A stretch of 64,000 bases of DNA from NCBI GenBank assembly GCA_027924585.1, contig BSBM01000050.1, positions 7,512,001-7,576,000 on the forward strand, given 5' to 3'. Positions 45,371 through 57,359 of this stretch are shown here, one piece after another (the first letter of the stretch is position 1; the number at the start of each line of letters is the position of its first letter). The translations under genes and the position numbers were made by a program. The DNA is from Larix kaempferi (lineage: Eukaryota > Streptophyta > Pinopsida > Pinales > Pinaceae). The notes beneath the pieces are model-generated. The model saw nothing but the letters and a program-made list of their open reading frames with translations, was not told where the DNA came from and searched no databases.

Positions 45371-46970
45371 GGTGCACAAGGGAGTTATGGCAGCCAAGAA
45401 GCTTCCCCATTCAAATTGACGGAAGATGGAGACTAGGAATTGTTGGACAAGTGGCACACATTGGAATATCTTCCCAACTTGAGTTGGAATGAGGATTTTG
45501 GAAGGAATTCAAACCATGGATGACTTGCGAACTTTGTAAAAGAAAAGAAAAAATAAGGAAATCAGCTTTTGATCATTTCTCATTTTGCAAATTGGAGAGC
45601 ATAGCTTGTCCATGCTAGTGGAGTGTTTACTCTACTTGCCTTAGTACCAATTTTGAGGGTGAAATATTCCCATCCTAATTGGAAATTGGAGAAACCATTT
45701 AGACCTTTAATTTGGATCTAAAATGGATTCATTTGTTTCAAGTTGAAGCTACAAGTCTGCTCGTGATCTTCTCTTATTAAACTTGTTCCCACATCTCTCA
45801 CATTTCTCTTCATATTTTGGCTCTTGGAGGAAGGGCACACTTGGTGAGATGTTGATATCTTTGGGGGAGATCTTGGGGCCCCATTTATTTGTAATATGAT
45901 GTCTGAAATATGTATTTGATTCTCATATGAACCTCAGGTCAAATATCCAAGTAAAACCATGTAAAAATGCCAAACTATGTATGAATGGTGCGATTTTCCC
46001 CCATAGCTTATGCATAGCGCACTTGTTGTTGCACATAGTTAGAGAAGGACTTATATTTCGAATTAATGGACATTTTGGATGATACATATCTCTTTAATAA
46101 TCATATAATGAGATCCACATATCGAAATATTATGTATTTCAAGTGATATTTACATTTAAGGAAGAGATTCGAGCAATTTTCCCATATATCTTGTTGAGAG
46201 AACTTGAAGTTGTTTGGTTTCGATTTGTATCAGTAAATATATGCGATTTTATTTCTTTATGGAGAGACATTAATGTACTGAATAATTTTCATAAACATTA
46301 TACAAGTCATTGGAACAATTATCTCAAAATTCATAGGAAGTTGTGGAGTTTTTCTATCGTTTCCCCCTATGTGAAAGCATGTCTACAAACCTCTTATTTA
46401 TGGGAGTTGCATAAGCCTTTAGTAAATTATTAATGATGCATTTGGGTTACCATTGAAGTCCTATAACTATTCCATTTCTTTGTTCTGAAATTTGGGAGGT
46501 TCGTACTGCATTTGGGAAGTCATTTATGTCATCTACCCTTGGGGGTTTGAACCTCGAAATTACTAGTAAATTTCCCTATTTTATCATGAACTTAAATGAA
46601 TGTTGTGGAAGTGATTTGAGAGTTTCCAAGAATCCATGAGCTTCATTTTTATGTCTCAATACCTTTCAAACACTCTCGGTCCCAATTCTAAATCCTTAGG
46701 ATTCTTTTGGATCCATCTACCCTTGGGGGTTTCAACATCGAGTTTCCTAGTAATTTTGCCTTCCATTCTCTAATTGTAAATGCAAGTTTCTGATGCATTT
46801 ATAAAGTGTCCAAAAATATAATAGATCCTTTAGTGTGTTTAAATACACCTCAATCCACTCCATACATCATTCGAAAACATTTGGTATCATTTAGGACAGT
46901 TTGGGGCTTCACTAGTCCAAGTTTTGAAAATTGACTAAATTGGAAAAAATTTAAAATTGGGGACATTACA
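45371..46970 (+). repeat. Element-E 5' LTR, right part
   Basis: It continues from 31216. From about 45540 it matches 50330-51755 (GGTGAAATATTCCCATCC..., TTGAGAGAACTTGAAG...) with scattered changes. It ends ATTGGGGACATTACA, followed by G and the primer site. The apparent ORF at 46143-46433 (and its copy at 50928) lies wholly inside the LTR and has no known domain. Confidence 0.9.
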
Positions 46971-46971
46971 G

Positions 46972-46984
46972 TGGTATCAGAGCA
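46972..46984 (+). other. Element-E primer binding site
   Basis: TGGTATCAGAGCA is one base after the LTR end. It is a perfect match to the Met-tRNA primer site used by many copia elements and chromoviruses. Confidence 0.9.
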
Positions 46985-47036
46985 TGGTCCTTGCACCTAT
47001 TTATTAATATCATATATTGAACAATAAGTTTCAGCC

Positions 47037-49213
47037 ATGTATTATTTATATTTATATTATGATCAGTATGAGGAGGAGTATTCTTTCTATGCCTCAAAGG
47101 AAAATGATTTCTATGAGCAGTATGATGATGACTACGATGAGAAATATGAGGAGTATTGCAGATAGTACGAGGAAGATAATGTTGAGGAGGTACATTATAC
47201 AAGTATATCCCATAAGATCACATTTGGAAGAAGAAATGATAGTTATTCTTATAGCCATGTGTATGGAGAAGATATATGTTCCAAAATCAAAGATCGTTTT
47301 TTGGGGGAGCATGAAAGGATTAAAAATCAGCCTATTTGTGAGAAGAGTAGTGAAATATATGAAGCTTAATGGAATGCATGTGATTATTTGAAGAGAATTT
47401 TTGGGCCTTCTTCAAAAAGAGGCTCCAAAGATATTGATCCCAAGGGGAAAGATGCATCAGCTTGCTTGAAGGAGAGAAATGATGAGACCCATGAGCCACC
47501 TAGTTCTGAAATAGGTGAGGTAGAAGAAGCATTACATGAAGAGGATCTAAATTCACACCCAAGTGACTCTGAAAAATATGAAGAAACATCACATGAGCAT
47601 GAATAATACTCTATTGAAAATATTGAAGATCACTGCGAGACACATTCTTCCTTAGACATGAATCAAAGAGCATCTATTGATGGATGCTTGAACTATGAAG
47701 GAGTACCTACTGATGGGTGCTCACACCTCTTTGTTGGTGACATATAGATCACTTTTGAAAGTCTTTCTACAAGCCAAAATTCCATTAATAATGAAAATGA
47801 AGAACTTGTAGCAGTTGAAGAAGAACCAAGATCAACTTCCCCATCACCACTTGAGCTTCATGAAGTTGGTCCAAGCAAAAAGGAAGAATATGAGGAAGTT
47901 CATGTGCAAGAGACTCATTTTCTTGAAGGGTCCTTGAATGTAGATGAAAAGAAGATTCAATAGGCCTTGAAAAATATCCATGACACACATACATTGGTTT
48001 CTAAATTTTGTTGGTGTGTGGAGGATAAATATTCCCTTGAAGAGATGGAGAAAATCCAGAAGGCAATGTTGGACACCAAAGGTAATTTTTAAAATTTGCT
48101 TTCTGATAGAGATTATTTAATTGAGCTTGTTGGTTTGTATCATGTAATAAACCTGAAGGATGCAAAAGAGAATTACAATCTATCAAATGAGTTGGAGTCC
48201 ACCCAAAATACACTCCAAAAATATATGGTGCATATTGAGCAACTTCAAGAGAAGTTGCAAATGTCCTTTACACCCTCCTACATATCAGACAATCATCCAA
48301 TGGATGAAAGTATTTATGTTACAAAGGAGGAACCTCATGTAATGGTGGAACATGAGGTACATGTTGATATGCAGGTGCTTGAAGATGCTACACTGAAACA
48401 AGAAGGAATACAATCACTTGTCTTTGTTCAGAGGGATTATGAGTTTCCTCATGGAGAGAGTTGCAAAGCCTTGGAGGAGGCACATGATATCACAATAGTT
48501 GTACCGTCCAATGATGGAGAAGATGAATTAAAGATTTTGATGGGTAAGAGTTGTAAAGAGTTAAGGTTGGTTCATAATTCTTCACCCCCTACTTATTTTT
48601 CAGCCACATCAATTGGGGATGAAAATTGGGTGAAAGGTTTCTTTCTAATGGTGCCACATGAGGGGTATGAAACTCCTATCTCTCCTTTTGATGATGACAT
48701 GACTAGAGCACCTTATTATTTACATTTTCAACAACATTTTTTTTTTTACCTTATGATGATACATATCTACATGGATGCACTTATGATGTTCACTTCAGTC
48801 ACTTGAAGACTCATGATTCTCCTTGCTCCTTGCTTAGTTCAATTAATGTTGCAGGAAATTCATCAACTACTTGGGTCAAGAGATATATGATTGGAGCAAA
48901 TTTTTAGTGGCAGAAACATCCCTTGTTATTTAGTGATGATAAACATATCCATGGATGCATAAATGGTACTTATGTGAGCCCCTTGAAGGCTCATTATTTT
49001 CTTTGCTCCCTAATTGGTTCAGATTTGAGTGGAGGTTCTTCATTCACTTCTCGGATGAAAGAACACGTGGCTGATTATTTTGATGCATCATGCATCCTTT
49101 TGGAGCAGCATTATAAGTCATGGGATCCTAAACTATGTCATTGGAATAGATTTGATTGTTCACTTGATGCTTGTATGCACTTGGAAAATGGTTATCTACT
49201 TACTTGGAGGTAG
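47037..49213 (+). pseudogene. Element-E long ORF, unknown acidic protein
   Basis: The ATG at 47037, the first after the primer site, opens one frame to 48806 with six stops (47163, 47367, 47604, 47745, 47961, 48090). Beyond a run of 11 T at about 48737-48747 the reading continues in another frame to 49213. The start is Tyr/Asp/Glu-rich (YYDQYEEEYSFYASKEND). A coiled-coil-like part lies near 48090-48260 (NYNLSNELESTQNTLQKY). Near the end two units of about 60 codons repeat (from 48755 and 48935), both with DD-x2-[LI]HGC and S-x-LK-x-H. No gag, zinc knuckle or pol domain is seen. I do not recognise it; a captured host sequence or a divergent gag are both possible. Confidence 0.65.
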
Positions 49214-49912
49214 AAGCACATTCATGACTCTTTGATGAGGCACCTCCTTTATGTACATTTTTATTATGTCGTTATGTAATTTGATGATATATATTTTGTA
49301 CTTATGATGTTTGGAAGAATTCATACAAGGAAATGGGATCCATGAATTATATTTCCTGATGGTATGGTTTGGAGAGCACTCCTAATTGTTGGAGAGCAAT
49401 ACGAGCAATGGGACCCTGGAATAATTTTTAGTCTCATTGGTTTCAATTTTTTTTGGGGGTAAACAAGTAATATGGGAGATTGAGTTCCAAATTAATAAGG
49501 TGATTTTAATCAAGGTAGTGTAGCAGCAAGCATGGTGGTTCCTCTCTAAAATTTTCATGGGATCTTGAAGACTCAAAGTTGGGAAACTCAGTGGCAACTT
49601 CAAAGAATTACATACTAGTATCAGAAAGGGTTTCCAAAATATGAAAGAGGTAAAGAGTAATTGTGCAAACTTGTTTTGATGTATTTAATTAATATTTGGG
49701 TGTTTAGAGGTGATGTTACAGGGGATATTAAAATGAAAAAGAAAACCCACATCTCCTTGCTTTTGGAAACACACAATTGTAGTGCATGAGTGGCACTACT
49801 CAAAGTTTTAGAAGAGAAGTTTTGGGAAGCATAGTTTTGGAAAGAAAGCAGTTTCTTCAAAATCCATGTGTTGAAATTTCTTGAGGACAAGCAATATTGG
49901 GAGGGGAGGATT
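49214..49912 (+). other. Element-E 3' internal region with chromodomain tail
   Basis: It is mostly noncoding. At 49865-49909 the plus strand reads HVLKFLEDKQYWEGR, homologous to the end of the chromovirus polyprotein (QILEEKQYWVGRN in Chromo-G). The same bases (GGGAGGGGAGGA) serve as the polypurine tract just before the LTR. This short piece is the only remnant of pol. Confidence 0.8.
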
Positions 49913-51755
49913 TTTCATGTCCCCAAATTTTTCATTGGGTCACAATGGCCTAAGCCCCTTGGCCATACTCATGATAGTTTTTCAAATTGATGCTAAGGGT
50001 CAAATAATTGCCAAGAATGATGTCCAAGTTAGTAACAATGTAAAATTAAATCCAAATGGACAATGTGGGTCACATTAAGAGATTCCCAATTCAAAGTTTG
50101 TAATATACCCATCCAAATGAACTATCATGGAGGAAAATTACTAGTTCCGTAGGTTGGGGGTGGAAGCATTAAAATTTGGAATAAGGGAGCTACAAGACCC
50201 AAAATGACCTTAGAATTACAAATTCACATTAAATGGGTCAAAATAATAATAATAAGAAGAAAATAAGGTGGCATTGCTTTTCCATGCTAGAAAAGAAAAT
50301 AATAATAATAAGAAAATAATAAAAGAAAAGAACAAATAAGGAAAGCATCTTTTGATCATTTCTCATTTTTCAAATTGGAGAGCGTAGTGTTTCCATGCTA
50401 GTGGAGTGTTTACTCTACTTTCCTTAGTACCAATTTCAAGGGTGAAAGATTCCCATCCTTATTGGAAATTGGAGAGGCCATTCAGACCTTTCATTTGGAG
50501 CTAAAATAGATTCATTTGTTGCAGGTTGAAGTTACATGGATTCTTGTTATATTCTCTTATTCATCTTGCTCCCACATCTCTCTCACATTTCTCTTCATAT
50601 TTTGGCTCTTGGAGGAAGGGCGCACTTGGTGAGATGATGATATCTTTAGGGGAGATCTTGGGGCCCCATTTATTTGTAGTATGATTTATTAAATATTTAT
50701 TTGATGCTCATATGAACTTCAGGTCGAATATCCAAGTAAAACTATGTAAAAATTCCAAACTATGTATGAATGGTGCCATTCCCCCCCATAGCTTTTGCAT
50801 ATCGCACTTGTTGTTGCACATAGTTAGTGAAGGACTACTATTTCGATTTCATGGACATGTTGGATGCTATATATATCTGTAATAATCATATCATGAGAGC
50901 CATATCTCAAAATATTATGTATTTCAAGTGATGTTTACATTTAAGGAAGAGATTCGAGCCATTTTCCCATATATGTTGTTGAGAGAGCTTGAAGTTGTTT
51001 GGTTTCGATTTGTATCAGTCAATATCTATGATTTTATTGTTCTATGGAGATCCATTAATGTACTAAATAAGTTTCATAAACATTATACAAGTCATTGGAA
51101 CAATTATCTCAAAATTCATAGCAAGTTGTGGAGTTTTTCTATCATTTCCCCCTATGTGAAAGCATGTCTACAAACCTCTGATTTATGGGATTTGAAGCAG
51201 CCTTTAGGAACTTATTAATGATGAATTTGGGTTCCAATGGAATTACTCTAACTATTCCATGTCTCGTTTCTGAAATTTTGGAGGTTCATACTGCATTTGG
51301 GAAGTCACTTATGTCATCTACCCTTGGGGGTTTGAACCTCGAAATTACTAGTAAATTTTCCTATTTTATCTTGAAATTAAATGAATGTTGTAGAAGTATT
51401 TTGAGAGTTTCCAAGCATCCATCAGATTCATTTTTATGTTTCAATACCTTTCAAACACTCTCAGTCCCAATTCGAAATCCTTAGGAGTCTTTCGGAGCCA
51501 TCTACCCTTGGGGGTTTCAACATCGATTTTCCTAGTAATTCTTCCTTCCATTCTCTAATTGTAAATGCAAGTTGCTGAAGTATTTAGAAAGTGTCCAAGA
51601 ATATAATAGCTGATTTAGTGTGTCCAAATACACCTCAATCCACTCCATACATCATTCGAAAATATTTGGGATCATTTGGGACAGTTTGGGGCTTCAATAG
51701 TCCAAGTTTCAAAAATTGACTAAATTGGGAAAATTTTCAAATTGGGGATATTATA
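49913..51755 (+). repeat. Element-E 3' LTR
   Basis: It is about 1843 bp. It starts TTTTCATGTCCCC (TG changed to TT) and ends GGATATTATA (CA changed to TA). Relative to the 5' LTR it lacks about 500 bp, replaced by a short A/T-rich AATAATAATAAG stretch near 50245-50330. It is followed by CAGAC, the altered copy of the target duplication. Confidence 0.88.
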
Positions 51756-51776
51756 CAGACACATGAACGCAATTGA

Positions 51777-52278
51777 TGTTGAATATTGTAACTTCTAAGA
51801 ATATTATATTTGTACATTATTATTCCGGAGATGTTTCATCCCTCCGAGGTAACCCTATTATGTATCCAGAGATTATTATTCCTCCGATGGTTTGTGGTAA
51901 CTAGGGTTATTAGACCCACCATATGGGGGTTGGCCCTGATCTTATATTTTAGGGGTTATTAGACTTCTCCAGGAGAGGTTGGCCCCATTAGGGATTTTGG
52001 TCATTCAGGAACTAGTATAAATAGAGGAGGTGATCTCCTCATTAGACACACTTACACAACTCAGAAAAGTAGCGCACTTGTGTCTGGGAGGTCTGCACAG
52101 GAGGTAGAGAAGGAGATCAAGTCTTGGAGCACATCTTGTATTTTGGTTGATCATCTTATTGAGGAAAGCTTTGCTGGGTTTTCTACCCCATGAGGGTTTC
52201 CCAGGGTAAATTCTGTGTCTATCTTGTGATTATGTTTCTTTCAGTGATCTTGCTAGTCTATTTGGTTTAAACTTAACA
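51777..52278 (+). repeat. Copia-F 5' LTR
   Basis: It is 502 bp with TG...CA ends and a TATA box (TATAAATAG) at 52016-52024. It is collinear with 58835-59336 without indels. Confidence 0.96.
52016..52024 (+). promoter_or_regulatory. TATA box of Copia-F 5' LTR
   Basis: TATAAATAG lies 240 bp into the LTR. The same box is at 59074-59082 in the 3' LTR. The surrounding AGTATAAATAGAG is also shared with Copia-A. Confidence 0.7.
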
Positions 52279-52291
52279 TGGTATCAAGGCT
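52279..52291 (+). other. Copia-F primer binding site
   Basis: TGGTATCAAGGCT directly follows the LTR and is the copia-type Met-tRNA site with small changes. Confidence 0.85.
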
Positions 52292-52596
52292 AGCCTGAAT
52301 AGAACATCTTTCACAAGGTGAAATTATATTTCTCTCTCTCTCCCAAATTAGGGTTTTTGCAAAAAGATCAGTATTTTTGGATTCTGGTTGCATGGCTGAT
52401 TATCCCTTCTAAAGATCTATCTTTTGAGCCTTGGATCGAAGTTTTTGGTTGGGTAGAACTCCGGGAAAGTCAAACCCTAGTTTTACCAAAAGTGCGATAA
52501 ACTAGAAATTCTGTTGCAGTTCCGGAAAAGTGAAAAGTTAAAATTTTCGGGTAAGTACTACTCTATCTCTTATCTCTTGGACTCCCCCAAGAGAAG

Positions 52597-55500
52597 ATGG
52601 CTCCAAGCACTAAGCTTGAAGACAAGCTAGAAGGTATAGAAAATTTTTGGGCATGGAAATACAGAATTGGTCTCATTCTTGAAGAGAATGATCTTGCTCA
52701 TTATGTCAAGGATGAAGTTGCATAACCTAAAGGATATGAAGCCAAAGAGAAGCATAGGAAGGATTTGATTAGGGCAAAGAGAATCATAGCTGATTCTATT
52801 AAAGACCACTTGATTCCCCAAGTGGCCTCCAAGAAGACTCCAAAGGAAATGTATGATTCCCTAGGAAGAATGTATGAAGGAAAGAACATCAATAGGAAGA
52901 TGAACCTAAGGACTCAGTTGAAGAGTACCAAGATGCACAAAGGAGAATCCATTCAAGACTACTTCTCAAGGGTCTCCCAAATCAAGGAGAAACTAGATGC
53001 CATTGGTGATACTCTTGATGAAGATGAACTTGTGATGACTGCTCTAAATGGTCTCACTAGACCTTGGGAATCATTCATACAAACTATGTGTGCCATTAAA
53101 GAAAGCATGAAGTTTGATGTAGTATGGGAGGATTGTGTTCAAGAAGAGGCTAGGGTAGCCAACAGAGAAGCTCTTCTCAAAGAGGATGACCAAGCCTTGG
53201 TCACCCACACCAAAAGAGGAAAGAGGGGTCACTTCAAGAAAGTGAACCACAAAAAGTCTCAACCCTCTCATAGATTCAAAAGGAAAGGAGGAACAAACTC
53301 AGAAAGAGACCTCTCCACAGTCCAATGTTATAATTGTCTTAAACTAGGACACTATGCTAGAGACTGTACTTCACCAGAAAAGAAGAAGAAGAAGTTTGTT
53401 CACAAAATACATCATGCACATATGGCAGAAGATGATAGTGAAGAAGAAGTAGGAGAAGAAGAAGAAGAAGAAGAAGAGGAAAGGCCTCAAAAGAAAAGAT
53501 CTAAAGTAAAGAAAGAAGATCCAAAAGAATATGTCCTATTTTCTGCACTCTCTGGATCTGTGTCTCCTGGAGAAGATACATGGCTCATTGATAGTGGTGC
53601 TTCAAAGCACATGACAGGTCAAAAGAAAACTCTCTCAAGACTTGAATAAAAGTCTTCACCTCAAAAGGTATCTCTAGGAGATGATTATCAATATCCCATC
53701 AAGGGAATTGGTGAAGCAAGCTACAAGCTTGATTCTGGAACACCCTTGAAAATGAAAGAAGTTTTATATGTACCAGGTTTAAAGAAGAACCTACTCTCTA
53801 TCTCAACACTAGATAAGAAAGGTTTTAGAGTTGCTTTCATAGATGGACAAGTACTCATGTGGTCCAAAGGAAAATCAATTAAAGATGCAGTTATCATTGG
53901 TGAAGAAGAAGGAGGTCTCTATAAGCTCAAGGGACATCCAGAAGTTGCCCTTACTCATGAAACCTCTAGCCCCAGTGAGCTATGGCATAGAAGATTAGCT
54001 CACATTAACTACAAAGCCTTACCCTATGTAAGCAAGGTGGTCATAGGATTACTAGATCTGAAGGTTGATCATAATGGCTCATGTAAAGGTTGTAAGAAAG
54101 GGAAGAATGTCAAGAACCCTTTTCCAAAGAGTGAAACAAAGACTAAGAACATTTTGGAGCTAATACACTTAGATGTATGTGGACCAATGCCCACTACTTC
54201 CCTAATTGGATTTGAGTATTATCTCTCATTCATTGATGACTATTCAAGGAAGACTTGGATATACTTTCTAAAAAGTAAGAATGAAGTCTTTGGAAAATTC
54301 AAAGAATTCAAGGCCCTAATAGAAAATCTCTCAAAAAAGAAAATCAAGATTCTCAGAACAGATAATGGCGGAGAATATACTTCAAAAGACTTTGAAGACT
54401 TTTGTAAAGAAGCCAGAATTAAGAGGGAACTAACCAATCCCTACAATCCCCAACAAAATGGGGTTGCTGAGAGGAAAAATAGAACCATCATGGAAGCTGT
54501 AAATAATATGATACATGATCAAGATCTACCCATGTATCTATGGGCTGAAGCAGCTAGGACAGCAATCTATGTGCAAAATAGACTATCCCATAGTGCTCTT
54601 GAATTCAAAACTCCAGAAGAAGTGTTTACAGGAAAGAAGCCTGAGGTAAGTCATCTCAAAATATTTGGGTGTCCTGTGTACATCCACATTCCAAAAGAAA
54701 AGAGAACCAAGTTGGATCCTTCTGGTAAGAAGGGAATATTTGTTGGATATTGTGAATCATCCAAAGCCTTTAGAATTTACATACCAAGTTTTCATCATAT
54801 AGAAATAAGTAGAGATGTAACATTTGATGAAGAAGCAGCTCTCAAGAAATCCAGGAAGTGCCAACTTGAAGAAATCTATGAAGAAGATACACCTCCTAGA
54901 ATCATAGAGGCTGTGCACATCCCTGAAGATTATTCATCAGAAGATCATGACATGTTGGAACCACAAGAACCTCCTATTACAGATTTATCTAAGAAAAGAA
55001 GGCCAGCATGGGCTAGAGATATTATTCAAGGAGCTGAAAGATATGGAGCTCCTGAAGGCTCCACTAGAGAAAGAAAGAAACCAAAGCTAGTGTCCAACTA
55101 TATGGCCTTGATGTCTGATCTTGTGGATCAACAACCTACTAGCTATGAAGAGGCAGCCCGGAAGAAAGAATGGGTAGAAGCAATGACAAAAGAATATTAG
55201 TCAATAATGAAAAATGATGTTTGGGATGTAGTTCCCAAACCAAAAGATAAAAGTGTGGTTTCTTCCAAATGGATTTTCAAGATAAAACATGCTGCAGATG
55301 GTAGCATTGAAAAATACAAGGAAAGATTTGTAGCCAGAGGATTCTCTCAGAAGGAGGGAATTGACTATGACGAAACATTTGCACCAGTTGCTAGGTATAC
55401 TTCAATTAGAACTATCATGGCACTTGCATCTATGATGAAGTGGAAATTACACCAAATGGATGTTAAGACAGCTTTTCTGAATGGTGTAATTGAAGAAGAA

Positions 55501-56676
55501 GTATACATAGAGCAACCACAAGGGTTTGAGGTTAAAGATGGGAGGACTCATGTATGCAAATTGAAAAAGGTATTATATGGATTGAAGCAAGCTCCCAGGG
55601 CTTGGTACGGAAGTATTGACAATTTCTTAACAAGCATGGGATTTACCAAGAGTAAAGCTGACCCCAATCTTTATCTCAAAGTGATGGATGATGAACCAGT
55701 TATACTGTTGTTATATGTAGATGATCTATTTCTAACCAGAAATGAGAAACAAATTATTGAAAGCAAGAAGAAGATTTCTTCAGAATTCGAGATGAAAGAT
55801 CTCGGATTAATGCACTACTTCTTAGGTCTAGAAGTATGGCAAGAACCAAAAGGAATCTTTCTAAATCAAGGTAAGTATGTTGTGGAGATTCTAAAAAGAT
55901 TTGATATGTTGGAGTGTAAAGCCATGGCCACTCCCATGGACTCCAACTTGAAGTTATTAGTTAATGACTCATCGGAATTAGTGGACCTAACTCTATATAG
56001 ACAAATCATTGGGTCATTTATGTATTTAACAAATACTAGGCCAGATATATGCTTTGCTATAAATACCCTGAGTCAGTATCTAGTAGAACCTAGAAAGGTT
56101 CACTTAATAGCTGCAAAGCATGTAATGAGGTACCTAAAAGGTACATTAGATTTTGGTCTATATTATCTTGGAGGTCATGAACTCCGATTACATGGTTACT
56201 CAGATTTTGATTGTGCAGGAAGTGTCTCAGACAGAAAGAGTACTTCAGGTGGATGTTATGGTCTTGGATCTGCCATGATCTTATGGTTCAACAAGAAACA
56301 ATCTAGTGTGGCTCTCAGTACTGCTGAAGCAGAATATATAGCTTCCTGCTCTGCCAGCTGTGAAGCAGTGTGGCTTCGAAAGCTATTATCTGGAGTGTTT
56401 GACTTAGAAATGGATCCCACTGTGATTATGTGTGACAATCAAAGCTGCATTAAGATGACAGAAAATCCTGTATTCCACGACAAGTCAAAACACATAGAGA
56501 TCCGATACTTTTATATACGAGATATGGTGCTGAGAGCAGTTATCAAGCTCGATTATGTGAGCACTGAGGATCAAATTGCTGATATATTGGCCAAACCTCT
56601 GTCTCGAGTGAAATTTGAATACTTCCGAGACAAGCTCGGTGTAGTTCAAAAGGACCCTCCTCAAAAGGGGGAGTAG
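52597..56676 (+). pseudogene. Copia-F gag-pol polyprotein, three stops
   Basis: The ATG at 52597 (MAPSTKLEDKLEG) starts a single frame of 1360 codons. Domains by residue are: UBN2-type gag, about 1-240; zinc knuckle CYNCLKLGHYARDC, 244-257; protease with LIDSGASKHM, Asp about 332; integrase zinc region from ELWHRRLAH, about 460; integrase core Asp about 526, Asp about 589 and Glu about 625 (D-35-E spacing). RT then carries the YVDD box at 1040-1043, followed by RNase H (ALSTAEAEYIA, CDNQSCIKMTENP). Stops are TAA 52723, TAA 53647 and TAG 55198. There is no frameshift. The protein ends about 2.2 kb before the LTR. Confidence 0.96.
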
Positions 56677-56780
56677 TATAATCACTGATGATGAGTTTGT
56701 CTCATCGACAACAAGTTCGATGATGAGGATACCTGTTTACTACACCTGGATACTTAGAAATATTTAGATCTAGGACTCTT

Positions 56781-57306
56781 ATTAGTGAGAATACATGCTT
56801 TTGATGATATATGTATTAGTGAGAATACATGCTTTTGATGACAGATGTATTAGTGAGAATACATGCTTTTGATGACAGATGTATAAGTGAGAATACATGC
56901 TTTTGATGACAGATGTATTAGTGAGAATACATGCTTTTGATGACAGATGTATTAGTGAGAATACATGCTTTTGATGAGATGTATTAGTGAGAATAGATGC
57001 TTTTGATGACAGATGTATTAGTGAGAATAGATGCTTTTGATGACAGATGTATTAGTGAGAATACATGCTTTTGATGACAGATGTATTAGTGAGAATACAT
57101 GCTTTTGATGACAGATGTATTAGTGAGAATACATGCTTTTGATGACAGATGTATTAGTGAGAATACATGCTTTTGATGATAGATGTATTGGTGAGAATAC
57201 ATGCTTTTGATGATAGATGTATTGGTGAGAATACAATACATACTAGAATACATGTTTTGATGATAGCTGTATTGGTGAGAATACATACTTTTGATAATAC
57301 ATGTAT
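56781..57306 (+). repeat. 34-bp minisatellite in Copia-F 3' UTR
   Basis: About 15 copies of ATTAGTGAGAATACATGC plus TTTTGATGACAGATGT. The central copies are nearly identical and the right end is more diverged (GATAGATGTATTGG variants). It starts about 100 bp after the pol stop. Confidence 0.93.
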
Positions 57307-57359
57307 TGATTAATGTACTTGTATAGTTGACGATACTTGTACCTCTATCAGTGAGGATA

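Larger units (their letters stand above)
30503..51755 (+). mobile_element. Element-E: non-autonomous chromovirus-related LTR element
   Basis: The LTRs are 30503-46970 (split by Tat-D) and 49913-51755. The 5' LTR starts TGTCATGTCCCC and ends GGGGACATTACA; the 3' copy ends GGGGATATTATA. The flanks TGGAC and CAGAC are one CpG transition each from a shared CGGAC. A Met-tRNA-type primer site follows the 5' LTR at once. The internal region (46971-49912, about 2.9 kb) has no protease, RT, RNase H or integrase. It holds one long broken ORF. Just before the 3' LTR it encodes KFLEDKQYWEGR, which matches the chromodomain tail of Chromo-G in the same place. I infer that it is a deletion derivative that relied on a chromovirus for movement. 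Confidence 0.88.

Noticed and set aside
46143-46433. 96-codon ORF repeated at 50928-51218
   Set aside because: Both are inside the two LTRs of Element-E, so the conservation follows from the LTR copying and not from a gene. No known domain.
46972-46984. tRNA gene traces at the primer binding sites
   Set aside because: Only 12-13 bases complementary to a tRNA 3' end are present, with no cloverleaf around them. The same applies to 4487 and 52279.
30499-51758. 3-bp GAC target duplication for Element-E
   Set aside because: Aligning the LTR ends base by base puts the 3' LTR end at 51755 and gives the 5-bp pair TGGAC/CAGAC instead.
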